From NCBI GenBank assembly GCA_963556695.1, contig CAUWAG010000010.1:4030001-4094000 (forward strand): a stretch of DNA of 64,000 bases, read 5' to 3'. Both the position numbers and the translations under genes were made by a program. Positions 53,785 through 64,000 of the stretch are shown here, in pieces. The notes beneath the pieces are model-generated. The model ran no database searches, was not told the DNA's origin, and worked only from the letters and a program-made list of their open reading frames with translations. Source of the DNA: Anthostomella pinea (taxonomy: Eukaryota > Ascomycota > Sordariomycetes > Xylariales > Xylariaceae). The first letter of the stretch is position 1, and each line of letters opens with the position of its first letter.

Positions 53785-54460
53785 ATGAAAGCCATTCTCT
53801 CACTTTTCCTGATCCTCTGCCCCGCGGTATTGTCTATTGCGCAGCAGGTCCCCCTGGTCAACGTGGATATCATGAGCGAGCAGGACAAGGTGCCCGGGCA
53901 CAGCGACGCCATATACGGGCCCGTGCCGAAGGAAGACCAGCTGTTCGAAGTCGATTTCCTCGAGATCGCACCGACACCTATACTCGCGTAAGCTTCTTTT
54001 GTCAATAAACCGTCTCCTGGTACTGCCTGTGCTGACATTTCTCCGAAGCGACCGCGTGTTCTTCGTTTACCTTCGCGTCTACCTGCCCGATGACAAGAGG
54101 GGATACCAGGAACTTCTTGACAAGCACCTCCCCGACGCAAAGCTCGCCGTGAGCAGCTCTGCCGTCTACCCCGACGGAGCGCACGATGAGAAACAGACCA
54201 CCACGGTGCCTCTCAAGACCATGATGAACCTCAACCATCTGAGCTCGGCACACCTTTCAGTCCGGGATCAGGAGGGTACTCAGGTCGACTACCTGCCCAG
54301 TAAGGGCGGGGACTTGCTGCTCGATTTTGAGATCCCTACCATGTTCCTCCGGAGCGGCACATGGGCTTTCTACATCGACGCGAGGCTTGGGGATGAGGAC
54401 GATACGTGTCTCTTTGCCATGTCGGTGACGCAGTGGTTAGATGGGTCGCTTAGACCATAG
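53785..54460 (+). CDS. secreted protein of unknown function, 204 aa
   Basis: The gene encodes a protein with a signal peptide (MKAILSLFLILCPAVLSIAQ, residues 1-20) and a soluble mature part. Exon 1 is 53785-53987 and exon 2 is 54049-54460; the 61-bp intron has GTAAGC, a GCTGAC branch and a CGAAG acceptor, and restores TPILA/DRVFFVYLRVYLPDD. An in-frame ATG further upstream (53713) would bury the signal peptide, so the start at 53785 is preferred. The mature protein looks beta-rich, with FFVYLRVYLPDD, DLLLDFEIPTMFLRSGTWAF and YIDARLGDEDDTCLFAMSVT. It has only one cysteine after the signal peptide. I recognise no family. Secretion is inferred from the N terminus. Confidence 0.7.
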
Positions 54461-57400
54461 CTTAGCTTGGAGCAACTGTGGGTTTGAATGCGATGCATCA
54501 CTACCTACGCTGAAGAATTATCCCTGCCTACGCTGAAGAGATTGTTAGACCTCGCCCCTCTCGAGGGTCGTGTAAGCCGGTCACCATCCTCTCCCCGGAA
54601 CAGACGAAGGTTTTGCTGAATCATTCGGCGTCGAGATCGAGGGAGAAAACAAACAGAGTTCAGCCATAAGCCACCAAGAAAAGAAAAGAAAAAAGAAGGG
54701 GAAAAACACCGTGAATTTGCTCAAAGTATGGCAAAGCGTGAATTAATTTCAACATCGATGCCATCTCTCCATCTGCTGGGTTGGGAACACGAAGTCACCA
54801 TCCTCTCTGCTCCAAAGTGCAGATGGTAGGTGCCGAGGTCATTGCCGTTGCTTCATGGATAAATTACGTGGCTGTAGTCGAGGTACGTCTACCCGGGGTG
54901 AGTCGCGCTTACAGATGGCCTACAATCTCAAGACCCTAGGTGGAGATCATAGAAGCGGCAATGGTGGGACACACGATATCGTGGAATGTTAGAGATACAT
55001 CACACCATCAATCATGGCGATCGGCTGTTCTGTGGGAAAACTTTCAGGTACTCTGAGAAGGAATTGTTAGCTAGCTACCTTACTCTCGCCCACGCTTGGA
55101 GCCCTTCGTCGATCGTCTAGTCGAAAACCAAGGGTCCGATCGAACAAGTTTCTAACGATGCTGGCTACAACGACCTGCTCACCGTCTCCCGTGATACAGG
55201 CAGCGGTGCCGATGAAGACATTCAACAAAGTACAACGGCGCCACTCAGACCTGCACGCTGTTGTATTACAGCGCCGCAAGGCGAGTACATTACGCCCATC
55301 ATCAAGTAGCTGTCCAACGGTCTCCAGATCCCTTCCATCTTAGGATACCGCCGACGACCTTAGCAGCAATGGATTCGATGCATTACTGCTTGCGCCTAAA
55401 AGCTATCATACAGCTGACACTATGGGGCCTGCTGCCGTTCGCAAGCTATCTACAGAGAGGCGAAGAAGATGCCACATGACACACAAAAAGATGAAGAGTA
55501 GAACGAACTATGAACGATGGTCTGATAGATAGCACAGAGGTAATGATAAAGCGGCTAGGTCAACTCGACGAAAGCACAGCCGTCCGGCCCTCATATACCC
55601 GTATCGGAGTCGCGGCTCGACCTTCCCAGGGATGTGCATTGAAGAATATCATTCCCATGCGCAATACACACACCAAGTCCGACTCCATGAGCCGCACAGC
55701 AATCCCAGGTACCGAACCTGACGCTTAAACCCTGAGCCCTGAGCCCTTGTGCAACAGAGCACAAAGCTCAGCGGAAGAGCTTCCCGTACGGTAACGACAC
55801 GATCGTGAAGTCCATCCAGCAAGCGTCTTGAAAGCTAAGGCAGATGACTTGACTCAACCCGACCTTCCGTCCCAATACCAATAAGACAAAATGCCAACCT
55901 TAATGCTGATATCCGGGAAAAACTAGGGCACAAACCTCAACATCCGGGAAAACGGGGGTCGATGGTGCACCGTGGCCGCCCAACGGCGCGCGTCCGTCCC
56001 CACTTTCCACCTCAAGCTCCCATGTCCCGATCGGGAGCCCCGCCATCGACGCACGGATCATCCATTCACACCACCACCTCACAAGCCCCCTCACCTCAAC
56101 CCGGGCATCAACTGCCCGCCACCACCTCAGCTAACGGGATTCCTAGAAAAAACTCAATCGCACGAGAAAACAAAGTTTCGTCCACCACCATCGCCATTAC
56201 CATAACTGCCGTCCCGTCCACACCAGGGCACTACCTAATCACAGGCACTACCCACGAAATGCCAAGATTATCACGACAACCCTGAAACCAACCATCAGGT
56301 ACCTACCTTATTAGTATTACCCCCCCAAGATCGACAACCAGGCTACCAGGTAGCATCCCACCAAAGCAAATACACTAACCCAGAAAAGGCCTTACTAGTC
56401 CCAAACAAGCCAAACTCACGGTCCAGAACCGCACCGCCCCGCGCAATCCGGCCCAAGCGTCAGCGAGCGATCGAGGCGCCAAGCCGCCAAGCCGGCCGGG
56501 GGCCTGGGGTGGACTACTCCCGATGCGGTATGGCGACCCATCGATCGAGTTTAAGTCAACGTCAGGTCGTCTTTCTCCCGGGATTTTCCATCTTTCCCAT
56601 CCCCATCCTGGGCGCATTGGATTGATTGCGCGCGCGGCAACCGCGCGGCTAAGGTAAGTAAGGTGGTAAGTAACTTGATACCGGATGGAATGGAAGGTAT
56701 TGGCTCGCCGGCCGAGTTGGCCGGGTCTTGCGCGACAGATTGTTGGTCTTTATGAAATCCGCGACCATGCGCGCCTCATGCCGTGGCGATCGGAGGTTCA
56801 CACATCGCGCCGACAGACCAACCGCCGTGATACCTGGCAACAACATCAAACGCATGGGCCTTGCTTCACAAGAATCATCAGACGAAAGAAAGGTCCCCAA
56901 CCAGGAATGCGAACATCATTTATGTTTGCAGCTAGTTAGATTCTCATGGTACCTAAACATTCGCTAGCTAACAATAAGAAGAGTCAAAAGAGAAGGAGAG
57001 AAAAACAGACAATGCGAAAAGCTCCCAAGAAAGCACTGGTCGCCCGACCATATCGGTAAGGCCGACGACGTACCTTCGACACGATTTCGCTTGCATCCAT
57101 GCCATTGTACCTAGTTCGGTCTCCCCACGCTCGCCCTGATATCTGGTCGATAACAGGGGCGCCTGAGCCATCCCTCCGCCATCAGTCACGCACTCCATCT
57201 AGCGACACTCCCATTTTTGGGTCCTCTGCTCCTTCCGAGAACAACACCACAAGTGTTTCTCTTGTCCAACGCGCGCTTTTCCTTTTCTTCCTTCTTTAGC
57301 GTCGATGCCTTGGCTGAGTCTCTTGCAGCGAAAGTAGACAAGTTTGGACAAGAAGCGACGAGCAAGTGCGAACCCAACGCCGACTCATAGACAATCCTCT

Positions 57401-57737
57401 GGTTAAAAAGATTCGTTCCCAGCGTAGCGTTTTGGTGAGTAAAAGGAGTGTGATGGCCTCGCGGCCCATGATGAAATCCCTGTTTCCTTTTGCGCCTTTC
57501 CGGTTCCAGTAGGAATTAAACTCCGACAAAGGAAAGCACCAAGACGTCGTCTCGAAAGCCGACTCCCCCCGTTATAGATTTAGGAATGTGACCGAGTGAC
57601 GACACATCGCTCTGTCTATGGTACCATTGCCATGGTGGGCTCAGTCGCTGCTATTCAGCAAAGGTTCGTGATTCGGGTGACCAGGATCACCTGCTTTAGT
57701 TTCATGGTTTGCACCAGCGGAGTGCAGGTCAGATGAC
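54461..57737. other. gene-poor interval, 3.3 kb
   Basis: No gene is recognised. An A/G-rich tract lies at 54670-54705, and a C/A-rich stretch free of stops on the plus strand at about 55960-56285 has no recognisable motif. The last few hundred bases are probably the 3' untranslated region of the Zn2Cys6 gene. Confidence 0.45.
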
Positions 57738-60220
57738 CTACCGCTTCCGCTTCTTGTTCTTGTCGGTCGCGGTCGCGACCATGGGAATTGCAACGGGAGC
57801 GGCAGGCAGAAGAGTAGGAGGCGCAGGTGCCTCTGCACCAGCTTTGATTGGAACACCCATGTGACGTCCATATCGGCCCTTGCGCCCGTTGCCCTCGTCC
57901 TCGCTGATGCATTGGTCAGCACTCAGGCCAGCATCGCGGCATCGACCGCAGGGTCTCTGGCGATCGCAGCCCTTCTTGCTCTTGCGGCATCGCTGGCAAC
58001 GTGGCTGGGTTGACAGATCTGGGTGGTCATCATCACCGGCCTGACCTGAAAATGCCGAGGCAACGGATTGCTTGCGTGACTGGTTGGGCAAAGACGCAGG
58101 CGACATCGGACCAGTAGTCGCAACGCTCGCCTTTTTCGTCTTGGCGGCACCTGCAGCTTTGGGCGCCTTCGCAACCTTGGGCTTGCTCGGTTTCATGGCT
58201 GGGGGTGCTCTTGGCTTTCCGGGCATCTCGACCTTGACCTTAGTGTCGTTCGATTGTGAGGCTCTGAGAGGGCCTTCGTCGGCTCCGTCCTCGTAATCAG
58301 CATCATCTCCGCTGGCTTCAGCGTTTTCGCGCGATGGCATCAAGTGACTATCCATGGTCGGCTGGATCTTGCGACTCGCCCCGGCCAGGTCGAGCTTTTG
58401 GCGCCGGGCCGGTGGGAGTTCCACCTCACAGTCGCTGTCGGCATCGCTGGTGGCACCAGTCGAGGAAGCGGCATCAGCTTTGCCGCTGAAGGTGTCATCC
58501 AATGTAGAGGCGGACGTCCTGCCGTGGGAGATGTTCGACATGTCACCCAGTCTCATAAGCTGGAGTGCCACATCTTTATCCTCCTCGGAGACACAGCTGC
58601 CAATAGTAGGGTCTGGTGTAGGGAGAATACCCGGGCCACTGTTGGGATAGCCTATGCTGCCCCGGTGGCGGCGCGAGTCGGTCATCGGCGTCGCGAACAT
58701 GCCTGGGTGGCTGTACCCATTGCTGTAGCTCTGCGGGGACTGTAGAGGTCGGGGGTTGGTAAAGGGGTTCTGGCCGGGGTGCGCGAAAGGCAGGGCAGGT
58801 CGCTGGTGCTCAATTCGACGAGCAGGTGACACCGACGGATTTGACATAGCCGCTGGCATTTGAGGGGGCGCGAAGAGAGGTAGTTCCTAAACAGCGGACA
58901 TACTCGTCAGTGTTGAGCTTGTATGGGGGTGATGTCCAGTGTGTGTTCATGGTGGACTTACAGAGCTCTCAAACTTGGCGCGCTTGCGACGGCCACCTTC
59001 AACGATGTTTTCCACACTGATGTCAGTGTTGCCGAGCTGTTCCTTGGCCTTGCTAGAGACGGATCCGGCGGCACCATCTCCACTGCTATAGCCGTTGAAG
59101 CTATCGCTACGGTTCTCGTAGTTCGGTCCGCGAGTCTTGGAGGAACGGGAGCGGCCCTTCTTCCCAGTCGGATTCGCGCTGACAGACGCGCTACGTCGTC
59201 CACGACTTCCATCAGGAGATGGACTGCGCCTCCGAGATGTTCTCGAGGCTGGTCTTGAGACGTGTTGCCCCAATTGCTCGGCTGTGTACTCGATTGGGGC
59301 GGCCTGAAAAGGACTCGGACCAAACGGAGCAGCAGGCTGAGGCGACTCCTCAATGACTCTGACATAGACAACCATCTTGTTGACAAAGTTCTCATATCTT
59401 GCGATCAGCGTATTGCCTCGATCGTCCTCAAAACTGACGCCCTTCCCACCATGGTAGAGGCCGTAGAAGTTTTTGACAGTGGAGATAATCGACTCGGTGT
59501 CATCATGAGGGTAGATCTGTACTCGCAAGGGGAGCCGTGCGCGGTATTGGGGGGATTCGGGAAAGAGGAGCTCGAACTGAACGTGTTTGGGGTTGACGGG
59601 CTGTCGAGGGGAGGCGCTGCCGCTGTTGAGGCCAGCGGGAGCGCCCGGTAAGGTCTCAATGGGCGAAGTGGAGGCCATTTCGCTTCCTTTATGGACGACT
59701 TCCGTGTCAAGGACAAGCCTAGCTGTAGAATAGTGTTGATGTTCAAACTGATGGAAAGCGCCCGCTACGGGTGGGTTGGTGGTCGGTCTTGACGCGGTTG
59801 AGGAGGGCTTGGCCGACAACAGACTCGACAATTCCATCACCGAGTCGGACAACCTCCAGAACGGTGTGTCTTGTAACAGAGATCGTGTTTCCGATCCGAG
59901 GATTCGCCCAAGAGCTGCTGGACCATGGGCAATGCCTGGTGGAGGTACGAGGGCGGTTAGGGCCCGACGGCAAATTAGGAGAGGGAGATGATAGTCGAGG
60001 ATTTGGTTTTGTTCGCCCGAGCTGGGGAGAAGGCGCCGTCAGTATGGATGCGAACAAGATAGGAGGCTGTGTTGGTAGGAGTTGGCGTTGACGGGCGGCC
60101 AGTCATGGGTTGGGGACGACCATCTACCATGGCTGGGGAAGCGGCAGCTGGTGCAGGCATGGTGAAGGAGCCAGCGTGCGAGGGCGGGCTTGTGGGAGCA
60201 GCGCGGGCGGATAGGGTCAT
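57738..60220 (-). CDS. Zn2Cys6 regulator with C-terminal zinc cluster
   Basis: The gene encodes a putative transcription regulator of roughly 700-740 aa. The certain exons are 59935-58962 and 58886-57738, joined by a 75-bp intron (GTAAGT, GTTTAG) as AKFESS/ELPLFAPPQM. A first exon probably begins at ATG 60220 (MTLSARAAPTSPPSHAGS). Its exact end is uncertain: a weak GTCGTC donor at 60120 would give SPAMVD/GIAHGPAALG. The N-terminal half contains a conserved-looking block LGRILGSETRSLLQDTPFWR and a beta-rich domain HVQFELLFPESPQYRARLPL. Then come long Ser/Pro-rich and Lys/Ala-rich stretches. Near the C terminus (57912-58000) is the cluster CQRCRKSKKGCDRQRPC-x2-C-x9-C, followed by EDEGNGRKGRYGRHMGVP. 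The end NKKRKR is a likely nuclear signal. Targets are unknown. Confidence 0.75.
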
Positions 60221-63200
60221 GATTGGGATGAATGTTCGATCGCATTAGGTGCCGGGGCCAGAAAAACTCACTGGAAGACAGAACCGATGGTGTTGTGCTG
60301 CTAGAGATGCATGAACTCGACCTGACCTTGAGCCCTTGATGCCCCGAATCGGCCTACAGCACGAGTGGATCAGCACCGGTGCCAGCTGGGACTTGCGACT
60401 CGAGGGCAGCGGTGACAAGGAAGGACAAAGCAGAGTGCAGGGTGGATGAGGATGGACTCGAGTGGCTTACCGGGAGCGAGGAATGAGGTTGGATGGGGTT
60501 TGGGCGACGATCCGGGAGGTTGTGGTGTTGTGAAAGAGGAGGTGGAAGAGAGAGCGAGGTTTTGCACAGCGAGCGTCTCCAGAAAAGCCCTTCCCACCAT
60601 AGGCCGGAATACAGCCATTACCTACCACCACCTGCCCACCTGCCTGCAACCGCACCGTTGACCACGCACTCTTGCACTTACAACTTACACACACAACCAA
60701 ACCACCTAAATACTTATAGATAATCTGTATACTTCGAGTTCAATATCGATGCATCAGCAGACACTTACCTCTGAGAAACCTTCTGCCTTTTATTCCGGGC
60801 CCGATCGAGTCCTCAACACCTGTGGATTTACTACGTATTATTGTGCGCCCAATTCCAGATGTCTCTCGGCGAGGCGCAACACAGCTGGCAGATCATGTAA
60901 TGTTCCCCAGCCTTCCTTCAACACGGTTATGCACGTATGGACTGTTACTACGTATGCGCACAGCTGGTACAAGTCGCAAGCTCAAGATCTTGGGGCTGCA
61001 GACAGAGCGACCATGTTACGCGCTGAAGAATACTACCTACCTACCATCATGTCAAGTAACGTGGGTAGGTGGAAGACATAGTTGACTGCTACTTGTCAGA
61101 GAGACTGTATAGGTGAGTAACAACATTGGATCGCCTGCTACATGTAGGTAGAAGCTGGTGACAGTTCTGGTTGGTTGTCAGTCTTTCTATCCGTCTATTC
61201 CCTCTCCTCCTCCTTACATGTATGCGCCTTCGGGTGACAGGTCTGGAAACAGAGTGGTCATAATTACCTAGAGCGCCATCCGTTTTGCGACTCGCTTGGG
61301 TTGGGTCCGGTAGTGCGCGCGCTGTGCATTATTAGCTGGCAATGGGCGGTCACGAAGCGGTAACCGCTCCTGGGCTGCATGGTCTATCTGCCGTATCTAT
61401 CAGGTATCATACGGACGAGGTTTGAACAAGCCAGCCGTGGGAAGAAGGCGTAAACAAGCTGGTCAGCTTCTATACATTGGCTTCTTCAGATCTCGTGGTC
61501 TCTGTCCGACTCAGTAGCTCTGGCTCCTTTGGCAAGTGGACGGGCTGTTTGAATTCGCGCATTGCGACATCAGACCTCGAAGTCCCCGGGATGCACTGCC
61601 ATATTGCTGGCACTTCCGAGGCGGTTGTGACCAGCATATTACGGTAGATAGGCAGGTAGGTTACGGAACCAGCCGGGCCTCTGATCCAAATCCAGGCGCA
61701 CACATTGGATCGCACGCACACACACACACACACACATACTGTACATTATGCGCTGCGCTCTCGCACTGGCTGGCGCAATCGCTCCATCCTTCACGCTTTC
61801 CAGCGCGCATGCTCGATGCCCATCCGCTCGTGTCACAGGCCTGTATTTCTGCACAGCTTATTACAGCTTTCTATCCCAAAAGGAAGGTCTGTCCCCTTGT
61901 GTCAGTCGGTATGAAAGGCGCCAGGCGCAGTTTGCGATTGACGCCGGATACGACTGAAGTAATCCGCCATGCGCCGTCATAGTGGGGACGGGCGTTACAG
62001 GGGAATGCGAATGTCTTGTGTTTTGGGCGAGCTGAACATGAGAGGATTGGAAGGTGTCTGCGCCGAAGAGCGGCGCTTGACCGTGACGGCGCATTCTGCT
62101 CCCAATTCCGTATCTCTTGTAGAGAGGTCGCATCGCGCAAGGCCTCGAATGTGTAATCAGTGACAAGTACCAGCCCCCGCGCAAGCAAGCAGCGCATACG
62201 GTAGTCCAAACGAAGTTCTCTTGGATGCGTCGATGCGATCTGAGGTGAAGTCAAGTGGGCTAGTCAATGGCCGATCCAACCAGTGGCGCCACCACTTGTG
62301 TGCGCCAGATGGTCAGAGCAGGGATTCGGCACGCAGAGGTGTGCCTGACAAAATGGTACGGTAGGGTACGTGAGGTGGTACATGATAACCATGCGAAGTG
62401 TGAGGGTGTGTCTGTCTGTCAATCTGCCCGGCACCTTGCCGGCTTCGTCTTCTTCTACCTAGAGACGATCATAGTGTGTGATTGGGCTGCGCAAGGCAAG
62501 TCGCATCCAGAACCCGTGATTCACAGGATGATGATAACGATCGCGCGTCCATGGCCAAACATCCAGTTCCGAGGGCCTTGATGGCCCGTCAGACGGTGCC
62601 GTCAGCTGTCATGTCATCCGTCACCTTGGACAACCATCGCAAAGCTAATTAGGGATAAGAGACCCGGCCCCATGCGTGTTTTGTGTCTCACTGTTTCGGC
62701 ATGGCCACAACGGCCTCGGCGATGGCGAATTCAGGACAGACAGAATGAGGCCATTGAGTCCAGGCCAGTGACACCCTTTCCTGGAAGCTGGAGGTACATA
62801 AAGATAGGGTCGGACGAGCGCACAGATACTGTCTCCTTTGGTCTCCGCTAGAGGCGCAAAAAGACAGATCAAAGGTGTCTGGGCCTCGCAAGGTGGCCGC
62901 GATCGAGAAACCGGCGGAAACTCTCAGTCCACGCAAGGGCAAAAGACATTGGGGATGGAATGGAGAAGACGGTTGTATGCGCTGGCGAGAGTTTCATCAA
63001 CCCACTTGGATCTATGTTGGATCGAATCAGACCCCGGCAATGCCTGCTTCTGACAGCCCAGAGAGGCAGAGACCCCATCCTTCCGGCCACAAACTGAGCA
63101 GTGGGAGGAGCATAGCTGCTCTTGCGCAGCCAAGCGCAAGCTATCCTTGGTCACATTGGTCACACACCTCTGCAAGCATGCAACTACTTGTCTCCCCGTG

Positions 63201-64000
63201 CGCTAGGTTTGCTGGAGTGGCCTGAGTGGATGGGCAGCAGGCATTTGTGTAAACATTGACGGGCTGGTGTCTCCGTCCGTCTCGTCTCGTCAAGTCAATG
63301 CCAAAACAAACAAACCCAGGGGCGACTAATCGAGGTCGCGACCGCCTGCTAGTTTCATACAGATGTCTTGTATTTCAATCGAAGGTCTCTGGGTTATTGG
63401 AGGTATTCCTCGCGGCAATTCAGAGCGTTCTCAGGACGCCAATGGAGAGCCCAGTCCATTCATTATCTTGACCGCCAGGTCGAAACGTGGAATCGCAACT
63501 GTCCAATAGGAACCTCACCTAGCACCTGCGTAATCCTGTTGCATCCTGTCTCTCGTGGCGCACCGCACGTATTATCTAAGGTTAGTGTCTTCGGTATGCG
63601 GCCTGTTGCCAGCCATCGCAGAAAGCTGATGCGCGATGGCACGATTTCCTGATGATGAGAGTTTTGGTTGAGATTCTGCGATCCGTGCAGAAAAAGCGCC
63701 ATAGAGCCCTGACGATCGACGTCCGGGTTCGTCATATGTGTCAGCGACTTTCGGCAAGCCGCAACTGGCAAGGAGGAGGATGTAATCTGGATTTCTTGTC
63801 CCCGAGGGGCTTGCACGACACTCGCGCTCGCAATGTCTTATTATCATCCGTTTTCACGAATTGTTCCTTGACACACAAGGTTCCTCGGCCTTGCTGCCAT
63901 CATTGTACATCGAGAACGTATCTTACTTTTGTTACCTCAGCCAGTAGTCAAATGGCGACTCGACTGCGGCTTCGAACGCCGGTCCCATGCTGCGGCGACA
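60221..64000. other. gene-poor interval to the window end, 3.8 kb
   Basis: The first 450 bp are probably the promoter and 5' untranslated region of the Zn2Cys6 gene, with a minus-strand ATG frame at 60618 that could be an upstream reading frame. The rest has only short frames, a (CA)n tract and several taggtaggt/cctacctacc tracts (about 61025-61075 and 61140-61150). Confidence 0.5.
61715..61736. repeat. (CA)n microsatellite
   Basis: About eleven CA units run in a row. Confidence 0.9.

Overview
The window is nuclear DNA of a filamentous ascomycete (Pezizomycotina, most likely Sordariomycetes). Genes carry short introns of 53-291 bp with GT-AG ends and CTGAC/CTAAC-type branch sites. Products have clear fungal relatives (importin alpha, Pot1, Scc3, UreD, RPC4, a 7-TM fungal rhodopsin-domain protein, a Zn2Cys6 regulator). 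Gene-rich housekeeping stretches alternate with gene-poor stretches holding decayed transposons and broken genes. Exon boundaries were placed by hand from splice signals and reading-frame continuity. No search was run.

Layout. 0-7 kb: a decayed Fot1/pogo-type transposase, a cystinosin-like PQ-loop protein (minus), coding-like debris and a wrecked uric acid/xanthine permease gene. 7.5-15 kb: a small AT-hook protein, the Hnt3/aprataxin DNA-adenylate hydrolase (minus) and, divergent from it, a 1384-aa DEAH-box helicase (DHX57/ucp12 type). 15.25-15.84 kb: a tRNA-derived SINE-like element with a 15-bp target-site duplication. 16.9-17.8 kb: a degenerate unidentified gene. 18.3-23.7 kb: importin alpha (minus) and telomere protein Pot1 (plus), divergent. 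24.5-32.5 kb: cohesin Scc3 (minus), urease accessory UreD (plus) and RNA polymerase III subunit RPC4 (plus). 34.8-39.1 kb: a rhodopsin-domain membrane protein and a kynurenine formamidase-like hydrolase.

39.5-49.1 kb is the accessory part. It holds an intact small secreted protein gene, a complete 6.85-kb Ty3/gypsy LTR retrotransposon (40979-47830, minus sense, 132-bp LTRs differing at 2 sites, 5-bp TSD, decayed gag-pol) inserted into an already unidentified coding-like sequence, and a broken paralogue of the small secreted protein gene on the far side. 50-54.5 kb: an anion:cation-symporter MFS transporter (minus) and a 204-aa secreted protein (plus). 57.7-60.2 kb: a Zn2Cys6 protein with its zinc cluster near the C terminus (minus). 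60.2-64 kb has no recognisable gene.

Several genes serve chromosome upkeep (Hnt3, Pot1, Scc3, AT-hook protein, importin alpha), but they are ordinary neighbours rather than an evident cluster. The most interesting points are the SINE-like element, the hairpin at the gag/pol junction of the retrotransposon with pol in the -1 frame, a possible self-priming site next to its LTR, and the pair of secreted-protein paralogues flanking it.
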